NCBI GenBank assembly: GCA_020636355.1
Contig: JACJYB010000002.1
Span: 620,001-684,000 of the forward strand
Origin: Lewinellaceae bacterium
GTDB taxonomy: Bacteria > Bacteroidota > Bacteroidia > Chitinophagales > Saprospiraceae
DNA: 64,000 nucleotides
Reading direction: 5' to 3'
Positions 24,840-33,930 of the stretch are shown piece by piece. The notes beneath the pieces were generated by a model that saw only the letters and a list, made by a program, of their open reading frames with translations, made no database searches and had not been told where the DNA came from. Positions within the stretch are counted from its first letter, which is position 1. The number at the start of each line of letters is the position of its first letter. A program made the translations under genes and the position numbers.

Positions 24840-26234
24840 ATGGGAAAAACACTATTTGACAAGATCTGGGATGCGCATGTCGTTCATACCCTGGAAGGAG
24901 GCACGGATGTCCTCTACATTGACAAACATTTCATTCATGAAGTGACCAGTCCGCAGGCCTTTGACGGGTTGAGAAAGCGACACATCCAGGTCTTCCGGCC
25001 GAATCAAACCGTGGCTACCGCAGACCATAACGTGCCTACGATCAATCAGCATCTACCGATCAATGATCCACTGAGCCGACACCAGGTAGAGACCCTGACG
25101 CGCAATTGTGAAGCCTTTGGGGTCCCGTTGTACGGACTTGGGCATCCATATCAAGGCATCGTTCATGTGATCGGACCGGAACTTGGGATTACCAAACCGG
25201 GTATGACCATCGTCTGTGGAGACAGCCATACATCAACCCATGGGGCGTTTGGTGCTATTGCTTTTGGCATTGGGACCAGTCAGGTGGAGCAGGTACTCTC
25301 CTCGCAATGTGTCCTTCAGGCCAAACCGATGAAAATGCGGATATCCGTAGAAGGGCAACTAAAGGAAGGCGTATTATCGAAGGACATCATCCTGTATATT
25401 ATCTCTAAACTTACCGCTAGCGGAGGCACCGGTTATTTCGTCGAATATGCCGGATCCGCCATTCGCTCCTTATCCATGGAGGCACGGATGACCATCTGCA
25501 ATATGAGTATTGAAATGGGTGCCCGAGGAGGAATGATTGCTCCGGACGAGACTACTTTTGCGTATGTAAAAGGCCGGGAATTTGCTCCACAGGGTCCGGC
25601 TTATGAAGAAGCGTTAGCCTACTGGCAAACATTATATACTGATGAAGACGCCCATTTCGATGCAGAATATGTCTTTGACGCAGCGGATATAGAACCGATG
25701 ATCACCTACGGGACCAACCCCGGGATGGGTATTGGGATTACCGGTCATATCCCGGGTATGGATGAAGTGGAAAACAAGGTTAACTACGAGAAATCACTGC
25801 ATTACATGGGCCTGGATCCAGGTCAGGAATTATTGGGTAAACGTATCGAACATGTCTTTATTGGCAGTTGTACCAACTCCCGGATTGAAGACCTGCGACT
25901 AGTGGCCGAATTTTTGCAAGGCAAAACCAAATCGGATCATGTTCAGGCTATGATCATCCCCGGATCCAAACAAGTGGAATTACAAGCCCGTAGAGAAGGC
26001 CTCGATAAAATATTCGAAGCTGCCGGCTTCTTCCTGAGAGAACCTGGATGTTCGGCTTGTCTGGGCATGAATGAAGATAAGATTCCAGCCGGCGAATACT
26101 GCGTTTCCACCTCAAACCGGAATTTTGAAGGACGCCAGGGCCCGGGAGCACGGACCATGTTGGCGAGCCCTTTAACCGCTGCGGCCTGTGCGATCGCAGG
26201 CAAAATTGTTGATGTAAGAGAATATTTGAACTAA
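24840..26234 (+). CDS. leuC: 3-isopropylmalate dehydratase large subunit
   Basis: 464 residues, the aconitase-type large subunit that with LeuD isomerises 2- to 3-isopropylmalate. The three cysteine ligands of the 4Fe-4S cluster are seen in IGSCTNSRIEDL and GCSACLGMNEDKI, and the His/Asp active-site segments in GDSHTSTHGAFGAIAFGIGT. MGKTLFDKIWDAHVV is the standard N-terminus. The stop TAA shares its last A with the leuD ATG at 26234, so the two subunits are translationally coupled. Confidence 0.97.
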   Translation: MGKTLFDKIWDAHVVHTLEGGTDVLYIDKHFIHEVTSPQAFDGLRKRHIQVFRPNQTVATADHNVPTINQHLPINDPLSRHQVETLTRNCEAFGVPLYGLGHPYQGIVHVIGPELGITKPGMTIVCGDSHTSTHGAFGAIAFGIGTSQVEQVLSSQCVLQAKPMKMRISVEGQLKEGVLSKDIILYIISKLTASGGTGYFVEYAGSAIRSLSMEARMTICNMSIEMGARGGMIAPDETTFAYVKGREFAPQGPAYEEALAYWQTLYTDEDAHFDAEYVFDAADIEPMITYGTNPGMGIGITGHIPGMDEVENKVNYEKSLHYMGLDPGQELLGKRIEHVFIGSCTNSRIEDLRLVAEFLQGKTKSDHVQAMIIPGSKQVELQARREGLDKIFEAAGFFLREPGCSACLGMNEDKIPAGEYCVSTSNRNFEGRQGPGARTMLASPLTAAACAIAGKIVDVREYLN

Positions 26235-26827
26235 TGGAAAAATTCACCATGCTGCAGTCCACTGCAGTTCCCATTCCTATTGAAGACATCGATACGGATC
26301 AAATCATTCCCGCGCGTTTTCTGAAAGCGACCAGCCGGGAAGGATTCGGAGAGAATTTATTCCGCGATTGGCGGTATTCGAAAGGGGATGTGCCGAACCC
26401 GGATTTCATCCTCAATAACCCCACCTACCAGGGCCAGATTCTGGTTGCCGGCAAAAATTTCGGGTGCGGATCCAGCCGCGAACACGCAGCCTGGTCCATT
26501 TACGATGCCGGTTTTAAAGTGGTGGTATCTTCCTTCTTTGCCGACATCTTCAAAGGGAATGCGCTCAATAACGGCCTTTTGCCCGTTACCGTTAGCCCGG
26601 CATTTTTGGATGGAATGTTCAAGTCCATTGAACAAAATCCAAACGCCACTTTCACCGTTTCATTAGAAGATCAAACCATCCGGAATGACAGCACCGGGGC
26701 AACTTTTTCCTTTGATATCAATGCCTACAAAAAAATGTGCCTGTTAAACGGATATGATGATATCGACTTTTTATTATCATTGAAAGATAAAATCGCGGCT
26801 TTCGAAAAGCAGCAAGTCATTTATTAA
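26234..26827 (+). CDS. leuD: 3-isopropylmalate dehydratase small subunit
   Basis: 197 residues, the swivelling partner of LeuC. Family features: IPIEDIDTDQIIPARFLKAT at the N-terminus and the substrate-binding loop NFGCGSSREHAAWSI around residues 73-87. Length and start match the family. The one-nt overlap with leuC and a 5-nt gap to leuB indicate one message. Confidence 0.97.
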   Translation: MEKFTMLQSTAVPIPIEDIDTDQIIPARFLKATSREGFGENLFRDWRYSKGDVPNPDFILNNPTYQGQILVAGKNFGCGSSREHAAWSIYDAGFKVVVSSFFADIFKGNALNNGLLPVTVSPAFLDGMFKSIEQNPNATFTVSLEDQTIRNDSTGATFSFDINAYKKMCLLNGYDDIDFLLSLKDKIAAFEKQQVIY

Positions 26828-26832
26828 TCGTC

Positions 26833-27951
26833 ATGAATAAAAAAATCGCTGTACTACCCGGTGATGGCATCGGACCTGAAGTCATCGAACAAGCCATTAA
26901 AGTCCTCGAAGCTATTGCGGATCGGTTCCATCATCAGTTTCATTATAATTTTGGCCTGGTAGGAGCTACTGCCATTGACAAGACAGGATCTCCCCTACCC
27001 GACGAAACCCTGGAGACCAGTCTGCAAAGTGATGCGGTATTGTTTGGCGCCATCGGTGATCCTAAATACGACATGGACCCCAATGCAAAGGTTCGTCCTG
27101 AGCAGGGTTTGTTAGCTATCCGGAAAAATCTGGGTCTCTATTGCAACATCCGACCGGTTAAAGCCTACCCTTCATTGATCAAATACAGCCCGCTAAAAGA
27201 GGATATCGTCCGTCCTGTCGATATGGTGATCTTCCGGGAATTGACGGGTGGAATCTATTTTGGAGAAAAAGGCCGGTCTGCAGAAGGATCCACGGCTTTT
27301 GATCATTGCAGTTACCATGTTGAAGAAATTGAACGCATCGCCCAAGAAGCATTCAAAGCTGCACGACTTCGGCGCAACAAGGTAACGCTTGTGGATAAGG
27401 CCAATGTCTTAGAAACCTCGCGTTTATGGCGGGATACAGTCACCAAACTTGCCAAGAAGGATTATCCGGAAGTCAGCCTGGACTACCTGTTTGTAGATAA
27501 TGCTGCTATGCAGATCATCTTGAACCCTGGCCAGTTCGATGTTATTCTGACCGAAAATATGTTTGGTGATATTTTATCCGACGAAGCTTCGGTAATCACC
27601 GGATCAATAGGCATGCTGCCTTCGGCTTCCGTCGGATCGAAGACCTCGATGTACGAGCCCATTCATGGGTCGTATCCTCAGGGTGCCGGCAAAGATATCG
27701 CCAATCCAATTGCCACCATCCTTTCCGCCGCGATGATGCTCGAGCATTGGGGTATGACAAACGAAGCACAAACGATCCGTGACGGCATTGATGTTTACCT
27801 TGCCAATGGATTTGGCACTGAAGATCTCAAACCCAGTTACAAGTTAAGTTGTTCACAAACCGGCGATCTGATAGCTTCCATTATTGAAGGAGAACCCCTT
27901 AATCAACAGAAGCTTGAAAAGTTGAAGGCGGGAATGTCCACCATCATTTAA
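26833..27951 (+). CDS. leuB: 3-isopropylmalate dehydrogenase
   Basis: 372 residues. Oxidises and decarboxylates 3-isopropylmalate with NAD to 2-oxoisocaproate. Motifs: AVLPGDGIGPEVIEQAIKVL (N-terminus), REQ-type loop as RPEQGLLAIRKNLGLYCNIRP, TLVDKANVLETSRLW, and EPIHGSYPQGAGKDIANPIA for NAD binding and discrimination. Last gene of the leu operon. The 75 nt to the next gene hold no clear terminator, so read-through to the hydrolase is possible. Confidence 0.97.
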   Translation: MNKKIAVLPGDGIGPEVIEQAIKVLEAIADRFHHQFHYNFGLVGATAIDKTGSPLPDETLETSLQSDAVLFGAIGDPKYDMDPNAKVRPEQGLLAIRKNLGLYCNIRPVKAYPSLIKYSPLKEDIVRPVDMVIFRELTGGIYFGEKGRSAEGSTAFDHCSYHVEEIERIAQEAFKAARLRRNKVTLVDKANVLETSRLWRDTVTKLAKKDYPEVSLDYLFVDNAAMQIILNPGQFDVILTENMFGDILSDEASVITGSIGMLPSASVGSKTSMYEPIHGSYPQGAGKDIANPIATILSAAMMLEHWGMTNEAQTIRDGIDVYLANGFGTEDLKPSYKLSCSQTGDLIASIIEGEPLNQQKLEKLKAGMSTII

Positions 27952-28026
27952 GCTATGGACGAACCTGCTCCAGTAGGCCCGGAATCCGGAATTTGTTTGT
28001 AACTTATCTGGACTATTTATAAATCC

Positions 28027-28899
28027 ATGGAAGACGATCATCATTCTACCGCCATCCAGCACCTCCTTGATTACGATATTACATTTCATCATTGGTCACG
28101 TCCCAAAGAAATTAAAGCGGTAGTCGGCCTGATCCACGGATTAGCCGATCAATCATCCCGTTATGGCCATGTAGCCGCCTGGTTTAAGGAGGAGGACATT
28201 GCTTTTGAAGCCTTCGACCTTCCCGGTCATGGATTGTCCAGTGGTAAAAGAGGGCACATAAACGACTACGACACATTCCTACAACTTATCGACCAATTTA
28301 AGGCTCAACTGAAACTGGATTATCCGGGTATTCCTATTTTTCTATACGGGCATAGTATGGGCGGAAATCTGCTTCTCAACTATGTATTGCGTTATGAGCC
28401 AAATATCACAGGCGCAATTGTATCGGCTCCGGCGATCAAGACTTTTGCGGATGTACCCAGATGGGTACGTGGCATTGTCCGCAAGATAGCAGAGTTTGTC
28501 CCTGCGATGAATTTACCCCTGCGGCTAAAAACCCGATGGCTCAGTCGCGATGAAGAAATTGTCAGGCAAGCCGATGCCGATCCGCATCGCTTTAAAAGTG
28601 CGTCGATCAAATTGGGCGTAGGCATCCTGGATGCGGCAGAATTCCTTTATACCAAAAGGCACGAAAGCGCCGTGCCCATTTTACTGATGCACGGTTCAGC
28701 GGATCATATCAATTATTTGAAGGGCAGCCAATATTTTGCTACCAACTTTGAAGGAGATCTAACGCTTAAGATTTGGGATGGCCTGTACCATGAGCTGCAT
28801 AACGAACCGGAAAAAGAAATGGTGTTGAAAGAGGTCGTACAATGGATTTACAACATCCTCGATCCGGATACCTATGCCCCGCTCTCTTCCGACACCTAA
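28027..28899 (+). CDS. Alpha/beta hydrolase, monoacylglycerol lipase/lysophospholipase-like
   Basis: 290 residues of the alpha/beta fold without a signal peptide. VVGLIHGLADQSSRYGHVAA carries the oxyanion HG motif, FDLPGHGLSSGKRGHI is the region typical of monoglyceride-lipase-like proteins, and the nucleophile Ser is in the elbow LYGHSMGGNLLLN. The acid is in LMHGSADHIN and the catalytic His in LYHELHNEPEKE. It likely hydrolyses a monoacylglycerol or lysolipid; the true substrate is unknown. Placed after the leu operon by chance or as a read-through gene. Confidence 0.88.
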   Translation: MEDDHHSTAIQHLLDYDITFHHWSRPKEIKAVVGLIHGLADQSSRYGHVAAWFKEEDIAFEAFDLPGHGLSSGKRGHINDYDTFLQLIDQFKAQLKLDYPGIPIFLYGHSMGGNLLLNYVLRYEPNITGAIVSAPAIKTFADVPRWVRGIVRKIAEFVPAMNLPLRLKTRWLSRDEEIVRQADADPHRFKSASIKLGVGILDAAEFLYTKRHESAVPILLMHGSADHINYLKGSQYFATNFEGDLTLKIWDGLYHELHNEPEKEMVLKEVVQWIYNILDPDTYAPLSSDT

Positions 28900-28980
28900 A
28901 CCATAGTATAAAGAATTATATCAGCGAAAAATGAATTGGAATCCGGAGATTACCCGATCAAAACCTCGCTAAAATAAAAA

Positions 28981-29042
28981 GTCCGGGCGCTGAGAACGCC
29001 CGGAACCATAAACCAATCTCAGAAAAAGACGAATAAAAAGAA
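28981..29042 (-). repeat. 62-nt hairpin element, copy 1
   Basis: A palindromic stem TCCGGGCG / CGCCCGGA with loop CTGAGAA is followed (plus strand) by a 39-nt tail identical to copy 2 except one base. Read on the minus strand, the hairpin is followed by CTTTTTATTTT, so it can act as an intrinsic terminator for transcripts leaving ftsZ. The loop CTGAG is complementary to CTCAG in the conserved tail, allowing a pseudoknot. The rest of the 315-nt gap 28900-29214 holds only A/T-rich spacer and copy 2. Confidence 0.75.
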
Positions 29043-29123
29043 GATCTTTAAATGTATCTAAAATAATACATTATACATTAAATATTATCATAAAGTTTCC
29101 CAAAAATTCGGCATTTTAAAAAT

Positions 29124-29185
29124 GTCCGGGCGCGGGGAGCGCCCGGAACCATAAACCAATCTCAGAAAAAGACGAATAGAAAGAA
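29124..29185 (-). repeat. 62-nt hairpin element, copy 2
   Basis: Same element 143 nt further on, 58 of 62 bases identical by my count. Three of the four changes are in the hairpin loop, making a 9-bp stem TCCGGGCGC / GCGCCCGGA with loop GGGGA. On the minus strand it lies 30 nt after the ftsZ stop and the stem is followed by CATTTTTAAAA. The stem and the flank are conserved while the loop is not, which suggests that the RNA structure matters. Confidence 0.75.
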
Positions 29186-29214
29186 TTTTTTAGGTCTTTA
29201 TGATAAACTACTAC

Positions 29215-30636
29215 CTAGTCGACGTTATCATGCAGGAAAGAATTTTCCTCCCTGATTTTCGGTTCGTTGTCATCGGTAAGAATCCACTTCGACCTGGGGT
29301 TATCGGAAGAATGAGGGACATCGTCCAGCTCAACATTACGACGCTGATAGGCCGGTTTGCTTTCCAGATCAACAACGCTCTTTGGGTTGTTCAATTTTAT
29401 ATTCATCTTACGAAGACGTTCCCTGCGTTCCGCTTCCTGCCGGATAAAGCGCTCACGCATTTCATCACGTTTCTCCTCTGCTTCTGACTTTACAAAGGGT
29501 TCCTCGTAACTGTATCTGTTCTTTTGAAACTTATCGTAGACATCGTCCACGTGATCAAATTCGATCGTATTCAGCTCTTCCTTGGCAGCGGCTTCTACTT
29601 CGAACACTTTTTCTTCTTCGTGTTTCTCTTCCAGAGAAACCATTACCTTCTCAGGTGCTTCCTGGACAATTCTTTTTGTCTTGTGTTCAAATCCGGTTGC
29701 AATGATGGTAACGCTGATCTTTTCACCTAAAGTTTCATCCTTACAATGGCCCCAAATAAGGTCGGTTCCAAACCCGGCTTCCTCCTGAACATATTCGGTT
29801 ATTTCGAAGATCTCTTCCATCGTTACCTCTTGGCTTCCCGAAGCAATATTAAGAAGGATGTGCTTAGCCCCACGGATGTCGTTATCTTCAAGCAGTGGTG
29901 AATTCAAGGCACTATCGACAGCTTTCCGGGCCCGGTCTCCACCTTCGGCAACAGCCGTTCCCATGATTGCCACACCGCTATCCCGCATTACGGTGTTCAC
30001 GTCTTCAAAGTCCACATTGACATAGCCCGGTACCGTGATAATCTCGGCGATACCTTTCGCAGCAATTGACAAAATATCATCCGCATTGGAGAATGCCTGA
30101 GACAATTGCAGGTTTCCGTGGATCTCACGCAATTTATCGTTGGATATTACGACAATTGCGTCGACGCATTTTTTCAATTCTTCAAGACCTAACTTGGCTT
30201 GTTCATTACGCCTGCGGCCTTCAAAGGTAAACGGCACGGTAACGATGCCTACCGTCAGGATGCCCATTTCCCGGGAAAGTTTGGCTATGATCGGAGCAGC
30301 TCCTGTTCCGGTACCACCACCCATTCCTGCGGTAATAAATACCATCTTGGTATCTTCTTCCAAAATTGCCCGGATATCTTCAATGGATTCCTCACAGGCC
30401 TCCTTGCCTACTTCAGGCTTGGAACCCGCTCCCCGGCCATCGGTGAGGTAAGGTCCAAGCTGGATCTTGACAGGCACCGGATTAAGATCCAGTGCTTGGT
30501 TATCGGTATTGGTGATCACGAAGTCTACGCCGACAATCCCCTGTTTGTACATATGCGCGACCGCGTTACAGCCACCGCCACCTACTCCAATCACTTTGAT
30601 GATGGATCGATCTTCTTTAGGTAAATCAAAAATCAT
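29215..30636 (-). CDS. ftsZ: Cell division protein FtsZ
   Basis: 473 residues, the tubulin-like GTPase that forms the Z ring. The GTPase domain (about 1-320) has IKVIGVGGGGCNAVAHMY, the tubulin signature GMGGGTGTGAAPIIAKLS and NTDNQALDLN. It is followed by a long charged Glu/Lys/Arg linker and the ending EENSFLHDNVD, the usual Bacteroidetes C-terminal peptide that recruits FtsA. It is the last gene of the dcw cluster, 42 nt after ftsA, and is followed by two hairpin elements on the transcribed strand. Confidence 0.98.
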   Translation of the reverse strand: MIFDLPKEDRSIIKVIGVGGGGCNAVAHMYKQGIVGVDFVITNTDNQALDLNPVPVKIQLGPYLTDGRGAGSKPEVGKEACEESIEDIRAILEEDTKMVFITAGMGGGTGTGAAPIIAKLSREMGILTVGIVTVPFTFEGRRRNEQAKLGLEELKKCVDAIVVISNDKLREIHGNLQLSQAFSNADDILSIAAKGIAEIITVPGYVNVDFEDVNTVMRDSGVAIMGTAVAEGGDRARKAVDSALNSPLLEDNDIRGAKHILLNIASGSQEVTMEEIFEITEYVQEEAGFGTDLIWGHCKDETLGEKISVTIIATGFEHKTKRIVQEAPEKVMVSLEEKHEEEKVFEVEAAAKEELNTIEFDHVDDVYDKFQKNRYSYEEPFVKSEAEEKRDEMRERFIRQEAERRERLRKMNIKLNNPKSVVDLESKPAYQRRNVELDDVPHSSDNPRSKWILTDDNEPKIREENSFLHDNVD

Positions 30637-30678
30637 GACTTAGGTTTTAGTAGTTTTGGTAAAATAGACCTTCCTTGT

Positions 30679-32010
30679 TTAGCGCAAATCCGGATCAGGA
30701 CTTGCTTCAAAGAACTCCTTCGTCTTATTGAATAACTTGGTATACCAACTGTTTTGCGCTAATTCTGTGTATTTCTCGTCCTTGTTGTTGCTGTTTGGTG
30801 TTACATCTTCCTCTTCCTCTTCCTCGACTTTGGGCTTTTGCTCACTTAGTTTGATCCCGTGGATCAATAGACCAATGGCGGTAGCAAAGATGGGACTGGC
30901 CAACTGTTCCTCATATCCGTGCGCCAGATGCTCGACGGGTAACCCGATCCTGGTTGGCATACCGGTGTGGTACTCAGCCAATAAATCGATGTCTTTCAGC
31001 AGCGCTCCCCCTCCGGTGAGTACAATACCGGCAATCAGTTTGCGCTCATATCCGGACCGGCGTATTTCCCACAAAACATAGTCGAAAATTTCTTCGAGGC
31101 GGGCCTGAATGATCTTGGCCAAATTCTTCTCGGAAATTTCTTTGGGGTCACGGCCATTAATACCTGAAATGGTGATGATGCGGTTATCTACGATCTCTTC
31201 GGCCAGCGCACAACCAAATTTTACCTTTAGTTTTTCAGCCTGGTCATTCATTACGGTACATCCTTCTTTGATATCCTTGGTGATGACGTTCCCACCAAAG
31301 GGGATAACGGCCGTATGCCTGATGATGCCTTCCTGGAAAATGGTAATATCCGTCGTGCCACCCCCGATATCCACGAGAACCACCCCAGCTTCTTTTTCCT
31401 GACGACTTAATACTGACTCCGCCGAAGCAATGGGCTCTAACGTCATATCCGCCGCCTTTAATCCTACCCGCTCAATACAGCGAAGGATGTTATTGGAAGC
31501 CGAGATCTGACCGGTGATGATATGGAAGTTGGCTTCCAGGCGGACACCCGACATGCCTATCGGGTCCGTAATACCTTCTTCATGGTCTACCGTATATTCC
31601 TGGGGGATGACATGCAGAATTTTATCACCCGGAGGTAATACCAATTTGTACATGTCATTGATCAGCTTATTGATATCGTCCTGCGAGATCTCTGTTTGAG
31701 CAGAATCACGGGTGAGTATTCCCCGGTGTTGCAGGCTCTTGATGTGTTGTCCGGCGATACCGGCATGAACGCCTTTGATCTCGTATTTGGAATTGCGTTC
31801 TGCGACATCCACAGCATCCGAGATAGCCTTCACCGTCTTATCAATATTGGAAACGATGCCCCGCAAAATTCCCTCGGATTCCACCTTTCCCAATCCCATC
31901 ACCTCGATCTTCCCATACTCGTTGCGCCTCCCCACCAGAACGCAAACTTTGGTGGTACCAAGGTCCAAAGCCACTACCGGCTCGGACTTCTTCAAATGCT
32001 TGAAGCTCAT
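30679..32010 (-). CDS. ftsA: Cell division protein FtsA
   Basis: 443 residues, the actin-like protein that ties FtsZ to the membrane. ALDLGTTKVCVLVGRR is the phosphate-1 motif, VVLVDIGGGTTDITIF phosphate-2 and AGIVLTGGGALLKDIDLLAE the adenosine motif. The 1C subdomain lies between. After about residue 385 there is an acidic run (EEEEEEDV) and a C-terminal amphipathic stretch (SWYTKLFNKTKEFFE) that can act as the membrane-targeting helix. Placed between ftsQ (28 nt) and ftsZ (42 nt). Confidence 0.97.
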   Translation of the reverse strand: MSFKHLKKSEPVVALDLGTTKVCVLVGRRNEYGKIEVMGLGKVESEGILRGIVSNIDKTVKAISDAVDVAERNSKYEIKGVHAGIAGQHIKSLQHRGILTRDSAQTEISQDDINKLINDMYKLVLPPGDKILHVIPQEYTVDHEEGITDPIGMSGVRLEANFHIITGQISASNNILRCIERVGLKAADMTLEPIASAESVLSRQEKEAGVVLVDIGGGTTDITIFQEGIIRHTAVIPFGGNVITKDIKEGCTVMNDQAEKLKVKFGCALAEEIVDNRIITISGINGRDPKEISEKNLAKIIQARLEEIFDYVLWEIRRSGYERKLIAGIVLTGGGALLKDIDLLAEYHTGMPTRIGLPVEHLAHGYEEQLASPIFATAIGLLIHGIKLSEQKPKVEEEEEEDVTPNSNNKDEKYTELAQNSWYTKLFNKTKEFFEASPDPDLR

Positions 32011-32038
32011 AGATCGTATTTTTGTAGTTATCTTATTG

Positions 32039-32833
32039 TTAAGCCCTTTTTCTTGTTATTACCTGTCCATCGTATCGAATGTCTATTTCGTGGTTGGCAC
32101 TCCAGCCACGGTACCTTAGTCCTCCTAAATAAAAGTCCTTCAGATTAGAGAACTTGGTATCCAGGTTTTCGACCATCCCCAGGAGAATCCGCTCGTCACC
32201 AAACTTCGGTATCAGCGTGATTTCACCATTCTCCTGAACATAGATTTGCTCGATCAACTCCTTTAAAAATTCGTCGCGGTTGATCACCCGGACCAATTCA
32301 AGTCCACGTTGCAGCCGGCTTTCCAGTTGGCCCTCCTCATTGCGATTATAAGGCCCTACATAGCCGGACATCACTATTACTCTGCTTTTCAAATCTCCGT
32401 CGGCCATAATCTGCATGCCGGTATCATCTAGGAAATATTGTTTCCCGGATACATCACTCACTCTTACCAGCGGATCCCTCGCCTTTACATCCACATGAAT
32501 ATTTTGTTCCGCGTCTACATACACTTCGGCATTGGCAACAAAATCGTATTGACGGATAACCGTTTCAATGCTTGCCAGGTCAATGTCGCTGATCCTTGAT
32601 CCGGTCAGGTCGTATGAAAAACTTTCCTGAATCATCCGGATAATGTCTTCTTTGGTGATCGCGTCATCCTTAATGCTTTCATCAAGGTCTATCACCAATT
32701 GCTGGGTGATTTGCTGGTTTTTATAGGATGCACCCATGCCGAACAGCATGACCAACACCGCCACCATGGCCACCCAGACGATGGCTTTGACCCGGCGGTC
32801 TTGTAGGTGAATCGATTTAAACCAGTTTCTCAT
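32039..32833 (-). CDS. ftsQ: Cell division protein FtsQ/DivIB
   Basis: 264 residues. One N-terminal transmembrane helix (about 16-33, AIVWVAMVAVLVMLFGMG) is followed by a periplasmic POTRA-like domain (LASIETVIRQYDFVANAEVY, then VDVKARDPLVRVSD) and an FtsQ beta domain. It recruits FtsL and FtsB to the divisome. Its ATG overlaps the murG stop by 4 nt. In most dcw clusters murC would lie between murG and this gene; here it does not. Confidence 0.93.
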   Translation of the reverse strand: MRNWFKSIHLQDRRVKAIVWVAMVAVLVMLFGMGASYKNQQITQQLVIDLDESIKDDAITKEDIIRMIQESFSYDLTGSRISDIDLASIETVIRQYDFVANAEVYVDAEQNIHVDVKARDPLVRVSDVSGKQYFLDDTGMQIMADGDLKSRVIVMSGYVGPYNRNEEGQLESRLQRGLELVRVINRDEFLKELIEQIYVQENGEITLIPKFGDERILLGMVENLDTKFSNLKDFYLGGLRYRGWSANHEIDIRYDGQVITRKRA

Positions 32834-33930
32834 TGATTTGCTTTATATAATTTCCAGATTTCGTCAACGATTTCTTTTGCTGCATTCGGCTTTGCCAACT
32901 TCCTGATGGCAACTTTCAATTCCTTTTGTTTGTTTTCATTATGCAATAATTCAATGGCCAACGGCAACAATTTGCTTTCTGCTTCCTGATCGGTTACCAC
33001 CAAACAACCTCCTGATTGCTCGATCGATCTGGCATTTTTGGTCTGGTGATCTTCCGCTACATACGGAGATGGCACCAGAATTGCCGGCCGGGCTACCAGG
33101 CACAATTCACTGATGGTTAACGCTCCTGCCCGACATATCACCACATCCGCCACTGCATAGGCCAAATCCATCCGATCGATGAAGGGCATGATGTGAATTC
33201 CTCTGGTATCCAATTCGGACACCTTGTCCTCCCATTGATTCCAGGATCCTTTGCCGGTCTGCCAGATGATCTGGAATTCGGGAGCATCATGCTTACCGAT
33301 CAATGCCTGCACGGATTGGTTAATGGTTTTCGCTCCCAGGCTTCCGCCGAAAGCCAACAACGTCTTTCTGTTCGGGTCCAGGTTAAAATGCGCATAACCT
33401 TCAATTCGCTTGGCATCAATATCCGTCAGATCAGCTCGTACCGGATTTCCGGTTTGTACCAATTTCCCCTCTGGGAAATAAGCTTGCATACCAGGATAAG
33501 CTACGCATATGGTTTTCACCTTTTTGGCCAGCAGCCGATTGGTAATACCAGCGTAGGAGTTCTGTTCCTGGATCAGGCAGGGTATTTTCTTTCTTGCCGC
33601 TGTGTACAACAAAGGTCCGCTGGCATATCCGCCCACCCCTATTGCCACATCCGGACGGAAAGTTTTTAACAATCCCGACGCCTTCAGCAAGCTCTTCAGT
33701 ATCCGGAAAGGAACCAAAGCATTTTGCCATGTCAATCTTCGCTGCAACCCTCGTATGGGAAGTCCAGCGATCGGATATCCCGCTTTCGGGACCCGCTCCA
33801 TTTCCATCTTTCCTTCAGCTCCTACAAAAAGGATCTCGGTCGATGGGTCTTTGTCTTTCAATGCATCTGCTATCGCTATAGCAGGGAAAATATGTCCGCC
33901 GGTGCCTCCACCGCTGATAATCACCTTCAT
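32830..33930 (-). CDS. murG: UDP-GlcNAc:undecaprenyl-PP-MurNAc-pentapeptide GlcNAc transferase
   Basis: 366 residues, GT28 family. Makes lipid II from lipid I on the inner face of the membrane. The N-terminal donor/acceptor loops IISGGGTGGHIFPAIAIADA and AIGVGGYASGPLLYTA are complete, as are LAFGGSLGAKTINQSVQ and the C-terminal donor site VICRAGALTISELCLV. Overlaps ftsW by 4 nt (ATGA at 33927-33930) and ftsQ by 4 nt, so it is translationally coupled on both sides. Confidence 0.97.
   Translation of the reverse strand: MKVIISGGGTGGHIFPAIAIADALKDKDPSTEILFVGAEGKMEMERVPKAGYPIAGLPIRGLQRRLTWQNALVPFRILKSLLKASGLLKTFRPDVAIGVGGYASGPLLYTAARKKIPCLIQEQNSYAGITNRLLAKKVKTICVAYPGMQAYFPEGKLVQTGNPVRADLTDIDAKRIEGYAHFNLDPNRKTLLAFGGSLGAKTINQSVQALIGKHDAPEFQIIWQTGKGSWNQWEDKVSELDTRGIHIMPFIDRMDLAYAVADVVICRAGALTISELCLVARPAILVPSPYVAEDHQTKNARSIEQSGGCLVVTDQEAESKLLPLAIELLHNENKQKELKVAIRKLAKPNAAKEIVDEIWKLYKANQ

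Noticed and set aside
28981..29185. CRISPR array
   Set aside because: Only two repeats, 143 nt apart, each with a palindromic stem and T-run, and with no spacer of standard length; better explained as RNA hairpin or terminator elements.
29200..29487. Plus-strand frame opposite the ftsZ end
   Set aside because: It is a shadow of the ftsZ C-terminal linker, without coding features.
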